DNA of 44,181 nucleotides from Chitinophagaceae bacterium UBA2791 (GTDB taxonomy: Bacteria; Bacteroidota; Bacteroidia; Chitinophagales; Chitinophagaceae). The notes beneath the pieces were generated by a model. That model was not told where the DNA came from. It was given only the letters and a program-made list of their open reading frames with translations, and did not search any database. Below are positions 1 to 7,486 of the stretch, piece after piece (position 1 is the stretch's first letter; each line of letters begins with the position of its first letter). The translations under genes were made by a program, and so were the position numbers. The DNA lies in NCBI GenBank assembly GCA_002352105.1, contig DEHV01000050.1, positions 1 through 44,181 on the forward strand. The letters run 5' to 3'.

Positions 1-373
1 TCCTAAGAAGCGTAAGGATACAGCTGCATGGCATATTTTTCTATCAATTGATGTTGGCCGGTTGCTTCCATCATTTCTGTAATATAGCAACTGACAGCGC
101 TTTTCATGTTTGGTTCGAAAGCGCCCAGCCAACCCGATTCAATGGTGGCATCTTCTCCAACCTGTCCGAATATTCCTTTCATTCCTGCTTTAGGGTAACG
201 GTGCGCTGTTTTTCGAATCATGCATACTATTGGGCTTACGCCCGTGCAAAAACTCAAAATACGCTTGGAAGGCGATAAAAATTTAGAATAAGATTTAATA
301 CTTTATGTAGCCTTCCGTGTTTTTGTAGCCTTCCGTGTTTTTGGGGTGAATATTTCATTTTAAAATTATTACC
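1..373. other. Gene-poor left edge with an 18-bp tandem duplication
   Basis: No convincing gene is visible here. A minus-strand open frame (about 3-257, or further upstream with no ATG) has no family I recognise, and the overlapping plus-strand frame looks no better. There is no trace of the C-terminus of a SusC/TonB-dependent receptor, which would normally precede the SusD gene that follows. The segment ends in an AT-rich leader containing two head-to-tail copies of an 18-bp unit (307-324 and 325-342). Confidence 0.5.
307..342. repeat. Tandem 18-bp duplication upstream of susD
   Basis: The unit GTAGCCTTCCGTGTTTTT occurs twice without mismatch at 307-324 and 325-342, followed by GG. Each copy, with the following G, contains TGTTTTTG, which is 7 of 8 to the Bacteroidota -7 element TAnnTTTG, so the duplication may double a weak promoter element 30-50 bp before the SusD start. 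The repeat is directly visible; the promoter reading is inference. Confidence 0.6.
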
Positions 374-2071
374 ATGTATCTTAAAAGAAACTATATATTT
401 TCTTTAATGGCCATTCTTTTCTTTTTTTCCGTTTCTTCTTGTAGTGAACGCGAATTTTTAAGAGAGATGCCATTAGACGTTTATACGCTGCCAAATTCAT
501 TTAATTCGCCCGAAGATATAGAGATGGTGATCACGGAACTGTACAAAGGCGTTTTTCTGGTATACGACGGGTCAGAGAAAAATAATTATATGTTTATTGG
601 CACTGACGCCTGCATGGCGCCAAGAAACCGTACCGACCAGTTCAAATCTGGCGGAGCCGGTTCAACCCGAATCACTCCTATTACGCAGTATGTTGACTTG
701 ATGTGGAACACCATGTATGAGGCAATTAAGAATGCAAACTTGATTTTACATGTGATAGATAATATCAATTATTCTTCAGCGGAAGAGAAGGTCAAACATG
801 AAGCCGAAGCCAAATTCTTTAGGGGATTTGCCTATAGGAATTTAGCTAATTTATATGGGAATGTTCCTATTGTTCTGGAATTTATTGAGAAGCCAAAAAG
901 AGATTATACGAATGCTGAGAGATCTCTAGTTTATGCTCAAGCTGTAGACGATTTAAAATTTGCGGCTGAGAATTTACCGACGATTAATGAGGTGAAGGCG
1001 GCGGGAAGGATAAGCAAGGCCAGCGCCTATCATTTTTTAGCTGAAGTTTATATTTCATTGAAACAGTGGCAAGACGCTATAGATGCCGCCGATTGGGTTA
1101 TTAATAAAAGTGGGAATTTCCATCTGATGACCGAACGTTTTGGCAGAAGAACCGATGTTCCGAATACTAATGTTTTTTGGGACCTTTTTCAGAGAGGGAA
1201 TATTGATTACCAGGCTGGCAATAAGGAGACAATTTGGGCCTTACAAATCAGCTATGGAGTTCCTGGCGGAGGTTCATTTATTCCATTCAGCGCGCCAGGT
1301 AATTTGCAACACGAGAGGGCTTTGGGCCCATGGTATTGGTTTGCTAAAAGTCCGGACGGGAGCAGCGCTTTCATTGGGCCTACAACTCAGAATGGGGGGA
1401 GGTCCGGCGGATTCGTGGCGCCTACCAATCATGTTAAATATGATATTTGGGAAGGGGATTGGGATAATGATATACGGAATGCTCCTTGTAACATAAAAAG
1501 AATTTATATCGCAGACAATCCTAGTTCTGCATATTATGGGGAAACAGTCAACAACTTTCCAAAGGGTCCCGATACGGATACGCTTCTTCATATTGCTCCT
1601 TACTGGATGAAGCTGACTACGCCTAATGATCATCCGACCGAGATGCTAAATGATCCCGCAACCGGCGTGGTATGGGCCACTGCAGGAAATACTGCTCATA
1701 ACTGGCCTATGATCCGGCTTGCCGAAACCTATCTGTTAATGGCTGAAGCCTATTTAGGGGATGGGAACAGATTTAAAGCTGCAGAAACTATTAATGTTGT
1801 GCGTAATAGAGCGGGAGCAACGCCCGTCGATGAATCTGAAATGGATATTGATTATATCTTAGATGAAAGGTTAAGAGAGTTGATGTTTGAAGAGCAAAGA
1901 CGCATGACTCTTATGAGAATGGGTAAATGGTATGAGAGAACTACTAAATATAATCCATGGTCTTCGCCTGATAAAGTTGAAGCGTTTTGGGAGCTGCTTC
2001 CAATTCCACAAAGAGAGTTTGACTCAAACACCGAAGGCGAGCTTAAACAAAATCCCGGATACGTTAATTAG
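374..2071 (+). CDS. RagB/SusD-family outer-membrane nutrient-uptake lipoprotein
   Basis: This 565-residue protein has a lipoprotein signal peptide with the lipid-anchored cysteine at residue 23 (lipobox ending VSSC). Family features include the early segment around residues 110-160 (DLMWNTMYEAIKNANLIL, then EAKFFRGFAYRNLANLYG), TPR-like helices, and the usual SusD C-terminus with PIPQREFDSN and LKQNPGY. Members sit on the outer surface and bind glycans or peptides for a partner SusC porin. No SusC lies in the 373 bp upstream, so the gene appears to be an orphan here or its partner has been lost. The gene is clearly more AT-rich than the RHS gene that follows. Length is normal and the frame is intact, so the protein could be functional. 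Its substrate cannot be told from the sequence. Confidence 0.93.
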   Translation: MYLKRNYIFSLMAILFFFSVSSCSEREFLREMPLDVYTLPNSFNSPEDIEMVITELYKGVFLVYDGSEKNNYMFIGTDACMAPRNRTDQFKSGGAGSTRITPITQYVDLMWNTMYEAIKNANLILHVIDNINYSSAEEKVKHEAEAKFFRGFAYRNLANLYGNVPIVLEFIEKPKRDYTNAERSLVYAQAVDDLKFAAENLPTINEVKAAGRISKASAYHFLAEVYISLKQWQDAIDAADWVINKSGNFHLMTERFGRRTDVPNTNVFWDLFQRGNIDYQAGNKETIWALQISYGVPGGGSFIPFSAPGNLQHERALGPWYWFAKSPDGSSAFIGPTTQNGGRSGGFVAPTNHVKYDIWEGDWDNDIRNAPCNIKRIYIADNPSSAYYGETVNNFPKGPDTDTLLHIAPYWMKLTTPNDHPTEMLNDPATGVVWATAGNTAHNWPMIRLAETYLLMAEAYLGDGNRFKAAETINVVRNRAGATPVDESEMDIDYILDERLRELMFEEQRRMTLMRMGKWYERTTKYNPWSSPDKVEAFWELLPIPQREFDSNTEGELKQNPGYVN

Positions 2072-2148
2072 GCAAAAATATACGGTATCAATTACTGAAA
2101 TTGAGAAAACAACCGGGAATAACAGACTCGTGATGCATCATTAACCAG

Positions 2149-5100
2149 GTGCTCACCATGAACCTTGACGGGGCCAGCAGGCAGCTCTTTCAAGCCTGCT
2201 TGAATGGGAATCTTCTTGGCATTGATATCTATACCTTCGACCTGGGCGCTTCCCTGGCTATCAACAAGTCTAATCATATAACGGTAAACCTGGCCGGCGT
2301 TTTGCCGCTTAAGCCCTGGACGCATCTGGTTGTCCAGGCCAATCATATGGCGCAGGGCGCTTTAAGCGTATACGTGAATGGCGTTCTTTTGCCGGCCGTA
2401 ACAGGCAATCCCCCGGCCGGCTGCGGCTGGGAGCTTTCCGGCGTCAATCCTGTATTGCCTGAGAATACCACAACGCTTAAGCATGTTCGTATTTACAATC
2501 GCCTGATGACCGGGCAGGAGATAGCGGCCAATGCCTTAGTCGATTGCTTTTCCATCGCGGAAGCATACAGGCCCACGTTAACGCCTAGCCTGTGGGCAAG
2601 GTTTAATACCCCTGACCCCGGCGACCCGACTACGATTTCCGGCGCCGGTTCTTTTGAGACCCAGCATGCTCCTATATACCCTCATCACCGCCTTGCTTCA
2701 AGCTATGCGTACAATAGCGCCAACCAGGCGGTGCGGCAGAAAACGCCGGATGGAGGCCTCAGCCATTTCTGGTATGATAAGATCAGCAGGCTTATCGCCT
2801 CTCAAAATGAAGAGCAGCGCGATCCAGCCAATCCCCTGGATGATGATGGCCGGTATAGCTATACCAAATACGATGCGCTTGGCCGCATCATAGAAGTGGG
2901 CGAGAAATCGGGTTATACGACCGGATTGCCGGCTCCGGGATTCTTGTCGCAGAGCGAGATCACCGATTTCTATACTGATGTTAATGCAACCAATACCCAG
3001 CTGACTCAAACCATCTATGATATTGTCCCGCCGCCGGTATCTGGTCTTACGCCTAATTTCACCGGCTCAAATCTGCGCAAAAGGGTATCGGCTACCTACT
3101 ACCGCGAGCAGGAGGGCGGCGCGGTATCTCAGGCCAGCTTCTATGGCTATGATATAGCGGGCAATGTGAAGAACCTCTGGCAGCATGTGCAGGGCATAGG
3201 GTTCAAGTCCCTTCAATACGAATACGACCTGGCGAGCGGCAAGGTGAATTTCATCAGCTACCAGGATGGAGCTAACGACCGTTTCTACTACCAATACAAA
3301 TACGACAGGGATATCCGGCTGGTGGAGGCGCTGACGGGAACGGAAGCGGACATCCTTCCTCAGGGCAGCGAACTGTTAAATGAAAAGACCAATGTCACCT
3401 ACCAGTATTACCTGCACGGGCCCCTGGCCAGAATGGAGCTTGGTCACGATAAGGTGCAGGGGGTGGACTATGCTTATACCTTACAGGGCTGGCTCAAGGG
3501 TATCAATGGCCATAGGTTAAATGCCGCCCAGGAGATGGGCAATGATGGCGTTGCCAACACAGACCGCGCGACCATTGCAAGGGACGTGATGGCTTATACC
3601 CTGGGGTATTACCAGGGCGACTACCAGCCTATCGGCGCAGGATCTGCCACTGCCTTCCCGATGCAGTTTAGTACGCAGTCTGCTGATATCACGGGCCATG
3701 ATCTTTTCAATGGCAATATCTCCCATACGACTGTTGCGTTGAGCAAATTCCGCAACGGCGATCCTGTGGGCTATTCCTATCGCTATGATCAGCTTAATCG
3801 CCTCAAGGAAATGCGCCGCCACGGGCTGGCTGCAAACACCACTACCTGGAACAGCAGCAGCATCTCCGACAAGTTCAAGGAAAGTATTGTCTATGACGGC
3901 AATGGCAATATCAAGACCTACCTGCGCAATGGCGCCGGAGAAACGGGTATGCCGTTGGCAATGGATAACCTTACTTATGTTTATAATACGGCCATTGATC
4001 CTGTTAGCGGCAATCCCTACCTGGTCAATAATCGGTTGATGCAGGTGACGGACCAGGTGGCCAGCGCGAACTATTCGCAGGCGCTCAATGGAACCGAGGA
4101 TCTCGACGGACAAGCCGCCAATAACTACCATTACGATAAGATCGGCAACCTGGTCAAGGATGTGAAAGAGAACATCGACAGGATCGAATGGACGGTATAT
4201 GGCAAGATCAAGAAGATCACCAAGGGCAATGGCGATATCATTGCTTATACTTATGATGCGGCAGGCAATAGAGCTAGTAAATCCGTTACGGAAAGTTCAC
4301 AAACGACCATTACCTGGTATGTGCGTGATGCACAGGGAAATTCCTTAGCTTTATACAGCGACAAGCAGGGCGGCCAATCGGGCATGTGGTGGAAGGAGCA
4401 GAGCCTCTATGGCAGCAGCAGGCTGGGTATCTGGGCTCCGGAGATCAATATATCCTCGGTAAACGGCACCAGCGAGTGGAGCGTAGCGGGCAAGACGGTT
4501 TATGAGTTGAGCAATCATTTGGGCAATGTGATGGCGACGATCACCGACAAGAAGACCGCCCACGACCCAGGTAATGGCATCTATTACAACGCCGAAGTCG
4601 TCAGCGCAACGGATTACTATCCATTCGGGATGCAGATGCCCGGCAGAAACTGGAGCTCTTCGACATATAGGTATGGGTTTAATGGACAAGAGAAATCCAA
4701 TGAAATTAAAGGAGAGGGAAATAGTTACACAGCTTTATTTTGGGAGTATGATCCACGTGTAGGAAGAAGGTGGAACGTTGACTCTAAACCTAATGTTTCT
4801 ATCAGCGGTTACGCGGCATTTTTAAATAGTCCGATACTTGTTGTTGATCCTTTCGGAGATACAACGTATAGGTTTAATCAGAAAGATGGGAAGTACATTG
4901 GTATGTATGATTTAGATGCAGTCGGTCAGAGAGGCTCTTACGGTGCCATGAAAACGATAGGGAGAGGAAAGGATAAGCAGGAGGTTTGGGATGGTCAATA
5001 TTTTAATTTTGCAGACCCAGTAAATGATCCTAAGGATATTGCAAATGGTACTATTAATCAACTGATTTTTGTTAGTAATGATGATATGACGGATATCCTC

Positions 5101-5541
5101 ACATCACAGGGAGCATTTAATTATGATGATAAAGACAAACTTTGGACTTTTTATAACAACAGTACAGGTGGTCAGTCCTTTGATTATTCTTACTCTGTAA
5201 TCCCGGGAAAATATGGTGAGCAAGGAGCCAGCAGTAACCCACTGATAAGGCCTTCGTCTGTACTCTTTTTACCGGAGGGTGATTATACAGCTCACAATCA
5301 TATGAACTTTGGTAACTATTTGTGGGCTGCATCAGGGTATACATTAGGTTTTGAAATCTCAACTTTGCAATTAGGAGGGCATGCAAACAGTATATTAAAT
5401 CCCGATAAAAATGGATATAAAAGGCAATGGGACTCTAAGGATGACCAAAACTCTATAAAGCTAGGAGCTTTTCATGCTATACAACACAAGTATAGAGCTA
5501 TTATCGAAGCAAGGAATCAAGCGGAATTAAAAAAGAAATGA
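2149..5541 (+). CDS. RHS/YD-repeat protein with polymorphic-toxin (type 44-like) tip, 5'-truncated
   Basis: The 1130-residue frame starts at a GTG just after an in-frame TGA (2131) and has no signal peptide. It opens inside a LamG/concanavalin-like segment (residues about 1-130), which suggests a lost 5' end. YD/RHS repeats fill about 190-830 (motifs such as YDKISRLI, YDALGRI, YTYDAAGNR). The RHS-associated core follows with YRYGFNGQEK, YDPRVGRR and the closing DPFG near residue 900. The remaining 227 residues form a variable tip with HNHMNFGNYLWAASG, LQLGGHANS and WDSKDDQNSIKLGAFHA, which resembles the polymorphic toxin type 44 domain (predicted nuclease). From about 4660 onward the DNA turns AT-rich, as expected for an exchanged tip. 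The immunity candidate starts 16 bp after the stop. The type 44 assignment is from motif recall and is moderate. Confidence 0.85.
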   Translation: MLTMNLDGASRQLFQACLNGNLLGIDIYTFDLGASLAINKSNHITVNLAGVLPLKPWTHLVVQANHMAQGALSVYVNGVLLPAVTGNPPAGCGWELSGVNPVLPENTTTLKHVRIYNRLMTGQEIAANALVDCFSIAEAYRPTLTPSLWARFNTPDPGDPTTISGAGSFETQHAPIYPHHRLASSYAYNSANQAVRQKTPDGGLSHFWYDKISRLIASQNEEQRDPANPLDDDGRYSYTKYDALGRIIEVGEKSGYTTGLPAPGFLSQSEITDFYTDVNATNTQLTQTIYDIVPPPVSGLTPNFTGSNLRKRVSATYYREQEGGAVSQASFYGYDIAGNVKNLWQHVQGIGFKSLQYEYDLASGKVNFISYQDGANDRFYYQYKYDRDIRLVEALTGTEADILPQGSELLNEKTNVTYQYYLHGPLARMELGHDKVQGVDYAYTLQGWLKGINGHRLNAAQEMGNDGVANTDRATIARDVMAYTLGYYQGDYQPIGAGSATAFPMQFSTQSADITGHDLFNGNISHTTVALSKFRNGDPVGYSYRYDQLNRLKEMRRHGLAANTTTWNSSSISDKFKESIVYDGNGNIKTYLRNGAGETGMPLAMDNLTYVYNTAIDPVSGNPYLVNNRLMQVTDQVASANYSQALNGTEDLDGQAANNYHYDKIGNLVKDVKENIDRIEWTVYGKIKKITKGNGDIIAYTYDAAGNRASKSVTESSQTTITWYVRDAQGNSLALYSDKQGGQSGMWWKEQSLYGSSRLGIWAPEINISSVNGTSEWSVAGKTVYELSNHLGNVMATITDKKTAHDPGNGIYYNAEVVSATDYYPFGMQMPGRNWSSSTYRYGFNGQEKSNEIKGEGNSYTALFWEYDPRVGRRWNVDSKPNVSISGYAAFLNSPILVVDPFGDTTYRFNQKDGKYIGMYDLDAVGQRGSYGAMKTIGRGKDKQEVWDGQYFNFADPVNDPKDIANGTINQLIFVSNDDMTDILTSQGAFNYDDKDKLWTFYNNSTGGQSFDYSYSVIPGKYGEQGASSNPLIRPSSVLFLPEGDYTAHNHMNFGNYLWAASGYTLGFEISTLQLGGHANSILNPDKNGYKRQWDSKDDQNSIKLGAFHAIQHKYRAIIEARNQAELKKK

Positions 5542-5557
5542 GGAACAAAATAAAAAT

Positions 5558-6097
5558 ATGTATATGAGAACATTGGTTTTTTCGACGCTGCTATTCTTTT
5601 TGTTGGGTTTCTGTTCCTGCTCTAATGATAGTGTTACCAATAGGGAAATTGATAAGGTTATATCGCAGTACGATAGTGTTAATTTTAATAATATAAAAGG
5701 CACATCAATCCTACAAAGGAGCGGTACGCCTAATGAAATTGTGTATGTAATAGATAGATTCGGAGAAAATAAGCCACCTTATTTTGTTACATTCAATATC
5801 TCAAGGCAGTCAATTACAGAAGTTAATAGAAACCTATTAGAAAGGGATAGCATGTCAGATTATTTAACGGAAAGCGAAATAGCTAATGCTGTACACACTA
5901 TTAGAAAATACGGCTTCTATCTTTTATCGGTTGATAGCTCAGAGAATGTATTTATAAATCCGTTCTATGCTGATGAACCGGCATACTTGTTACGGTTAAA
6001 GTCTGCTACTGGTGATAGCATTGTACGAATGGGATTTGTTTACAAACTATATAGAGAAAACTGGTATCTGAACGACAATGCAATGCCAAAGGAATAA
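5558..6097 (+). CDS. Small lipoprotein, candidate immunity protein for the RHS toxin tip
   Basis: This 179-residue protein has a hydrophobic N-terminal signal followed by a lipobox-like segment with cysteines at residues 19 and 21 (GFCSCSNDS), so it is probably a lipoprotein. I recognise no family. An ATG two codons downstream (5564) is an equally good start. It begins 16 bp after the RHS toxin gene, in the same orientation and the same low-GC style as the toxin tip, and is followed by a strong hairpin terminator. Position and size are those expected of an immunity gene, but this is inference from synteny. A periplasm-facing lipoprotein would suit a toxin neutralised before it enters the cytoplasm, although a nuclease toxin would usually call for a cytoplasmic immunity protein. 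Confidence 0.7.
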   Translation: MYMRTLVFSTLLFFLLGFCSCSNDSVTNREIDKVISQYDSVNFNNIKGTSILQRSGTPNEIVYVIDRFGENKPPYFVTFNISRQSITEVNRNLLERDSMSDYLTESEIANAVHTIRKYGFYLLSVDSSENVFINPFYADEPAYLLRLKSATGDSIVRMGFVYKLYRENWYLNDNAMPKE

Positions 6098-6201
6098 GTC
6101 ACGGATTTTTTTACTTATTTGGGGACTGGTTATCACTTGCACTTCGATGAATATGACGGATCAGTAGAGTTGTTAATACAAAAAAATAAAAGGCAGAACG
6201 A

Positions 6202-6230
6202 AACAGCCGGCCATGAGCCGGCTGTTATTA
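6202..6230. terminator. Strong hairpin terminator, possibly bidirectional
   Basis: A perfect 10-bp stem (AACAGCCGGC, 6202-6211, with its complement at 6217-6226) encloses a 5-nt loop and is followed by an A/T-rich tract on the plus strand. On the minus strand T-rich sequence also follows within about 15 nt. It would end the toxin/lipoprotein transcript and may also have served a minus-strand gene whose remnant ends at 6232. Confidence 0.8.
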
Positions 6231-6231
6231 T

Positions 6232-6309
6232 TTATTGCAGCAGCGATTGTAGTTTATGTTTAGCGAAGAAAGCGTCCATGGTGGCGAAGAGGTGCGCGCG
6301 TGGTAGTAT
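6232..6309 (-). pseudogene. Possible C-terminal remnant of a minus-strand gene
   Basis: Read on the minus strand, this stretch encodes about 25 residues including RAHLFATMDAFFAKHKLQS and a TAA at 6234-6232, immediately followed by the hairpin terminator. The protein-like composition and the adjoining terminator suggest the tail of a former gene, cut at its 5' side near the insertion sequence. It is too short to assign a family. Confidence 0.25.
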
Positions 6310-6361
6310 TTAGTTCTTTGTGTAAATATAAATAAGTCAACTGTATTAGGGAGATAATCCA

Positions 6362-6437
6362 CCCGGGAGGTGGAGCGTAGCGGAGCCGAACGAAGCGCAA
6401 CCTCCCGGGGACAGCGGCAAATCTGGCCGTTGTTTTT
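6362..6437 (+). promoter_or_regulatory. Two hairpins before the IS256-type transposase
   Basis: The first is an inverted repeat with 10-bp arms at 6362-6371 and 6400-6409 and a 28-nt spacer. The second is a 7-bp stem (CAGCGGC at 6412-6418 with GCCGTTG at 6426-6432, one G-T pair) followed by TTTTT. Insertion sequences often carry a terminator-like hairpin ahead of the transposase that limits expression driven by outside promoters; that role is inferred here. Confidence 0.5.
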
Positions 6438-6462
6438 ATTTACCTTTAAATACAGTTTTACT

Positions 6463-6840
6463 ATGGACAAACAACAATCATCGCAACTACCCAAAGACTT
6501 CTTCAAGCAGCTCAAAAACAAAGAAGAATTCAACGCCTTTTTCAGCAACCTCTATAAACAGGGGGTGGAAGAAATGCTCAAAGGAGAGCTCGACCAGTAC
6601 CTGGGTTATGAAAAACATGCCCCGGAAGGCCGAAACTCCGGCAATAGCCGCAATGGGGCGTATAAGAAAAATGTCAAGACCGAATCGCTGGGCGATATGG
6701 TCCTTAATATTCCCGGGACCGCAATAACGACTTTGAGCCGCAGTTGATACCCAAAGGCCAGCGGATGAGCGATAAGCTCGAAGAAGCCATCATTGGCATG
6801 TATAGCCGGGGAATGACCAACTCCGATATTAGTCAGCAAG
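6463..6840 (+). pseudogene. IS256-family transposase remnant, frameshifted and truncated
   Basis: The N-terminus shows the typical mutator/IS256 start: FKQLKNKEEFNAFFSNLYKQ, then LDQYLGYEKHAPEGRNSGNS and NGAYKKNVKTESLGDM. After LNIP (near 6716) the frame is lost: one base is missing from a C run, so the family motif PRDRNxxFEPQLIPK continues only in another frame (about 6717-6770). That second frame runs on through KLEEAIIGMYSRGMTNSDIS and then stops resembling the family at about 6837-6840, so roughly the last two thirds of the gene, including most of the DDE catalytic region, are absent. It is therefore a dead IS fragment beside the hip operon. I could not define a terminal inverted repeat. 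Confidence 0.88.
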
Positions 6841-6863
6841 CAAAGGAGTTAATCTTTATGATA

Positions 6864-6944
6864 AATCATATCATAATGTGATTTTAATATAATAATTAAT
6901 ATAAAATTCTTAATTTAGCAGAAAATCACATTATAATGTTGATT
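6864..6944 (+). promoter_or_regulatory. Two palindromic operators and promoter of the hip operon
   Basis: Two related imperfect palindromes lie before and across the hipB start: 6864-6883 (AATCATATCATAATGTGATT) and 6924-6944, which contains the perfect core CATTATAATG and overlaps the ATG at 6936. The two sites also share 13-bp inverted arms (6873-6885 and 6922-6934). Their centres are about 60 bp apart, close to six helical turns, and the AT-rich stretch between them is the likely promoter. This is the arrangement expected for cooperative autorepression by HipB. Confidence 0.7.
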
Positions 6945-7160
6945 AAGGAGATAGGGGCAGCTATAAAAAAACGCAGGAAGGCGCTTAAAATCACTCAGCC
7001 GCATTTAGCAGCGCTGGCCGGGGTCAGTGTGAATTCTCTCTATAAGATTGAGCGAGGCGAAGCCAACCCGACGCTTGACCTGATAGAAAAAATAGCTGAA
7101 GTGTTAGGACTTGAAATAAAACTGGAAGTAAAAAAACAATCCTGTAATTATATTGATTGA
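6936..7160 (+). CDS. hipB: HipB-like XRE-family transcriptional regulator
   Basis: This 74-residue protein is a single Cro/C1-type helix-turn-helix domain (residues about 6-60; ITQPHLAALAGVSVNSLYKIERGEANPTLDLIEKIAEVLGL) followed by a short lysine-rich tail. It is expected to bind the two palindromes around its own start and repress the operon, and to act with the downstream proteins as part of the antitoxin complex. Its TGA overlaps the next start in a TGATG, indicating translational coupling. It is about the size of known HipB proteins. The domain is certain; its role rests on the neighbours. Confidence 0.9.
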   Translation: MLIKEIGAAIKKRRKALKITQPHLAALAGVSVNSLYKIERGEANPTLDLIEKIAEVLGLEIKLEVKKQSCNYID

Positions 7161-7486
7161 TGCGAAGCATAGAAGTATATAGAAATGGCGTATTGGCAGG
7201 CATTTTAACGGAAGACGATGACAACCAGTATACATTTCGTTACGCTGATAAGTATTTTGCTGATCCGTCGGCGCCGGCAGTCAGCCTCACGCTGCCCAAA
7301 ACTTCGCAGGAATATAAAGCCGCTCATTTATTTTCTTTCTTCTATAATATGCTATCTGAAGGCGTGAACCGAAAATTGCAATGCCATATGTTAAGAATAG
7401 ACGAGGAGGATGATTTTGGATTGTTGGCGGCCACTGCACGGTATGATACAATAGGCGCGATAACAGTTAAACCAAGAATGACATGA
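7160..7486 (+). CDS. hipS: HipS-like protein (stand-alone HipA N-terminal subdomain 1)
   Basis: The 108-residue product matches the N-terminal subdomain of HipA (start IEVYRNGVLAGILTEDD, then FRYADKYFADPSAPAVSLTLPKTSQEY, then HLFSFFYNMLSEG). The ATG at 7160 overlaps the hipB stop, and its own TGA overlaps the ATG of the kinase gene (ATGA at 7483-7486). In the HipBST systems known from enteropathogenic E. coli, a separate protein equivalent to this subdomain is the antitoxin of the small kinase HipT. The same order and sizes are present here. The alternative, one HipA split by a frameshift, is less likely given the clean overlap and normal ends of both proteins. Confidence 0.85.
   Translation: MRSIEVYRNGVLAGILTEDDDNQYTFRYADKYFADPSAPAVSLTLPKTSQEYKAAHLFSFFYNMLSEGVNRKLQCHMLRIDEEDDFGLLAATARYDTIGAITVKPRMT

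Larger units (their letters stand above)
6098..6462. other. Intergenic region with terminator, gene remnant and IS leader hairpins
   Basis: The stretch between the lipoprotein gene and the transposase holds no intact gene. It contains the terminator at 6202-6230, a possible 25-codon minus-strand C-terminal remnant at 6232-6309, a 10-bp inverted repeat (CCCGGGAGGT at 6362-6371, complement at 6400-6409), and a second hairpin at 6412-6432 followed by five T. The last two lie just before the transposase start and are probably part of the insertion sequence's own leader. Confidence 0.6.

Noticed and set aside
3..257. Minus-strand open frame of 84 codons at the left edge
   Set aside because: It needs a non-ATG start, matches no family I know, and overlaps an equally long frame on the other strand. 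It may be a remnant, but I cannot support it as a gene.
6119..6313. 64-codon plus-strand frame across the terminator
   Set aside because: It runs through a perfect terminator hairpin and encodes no recognisable segment.
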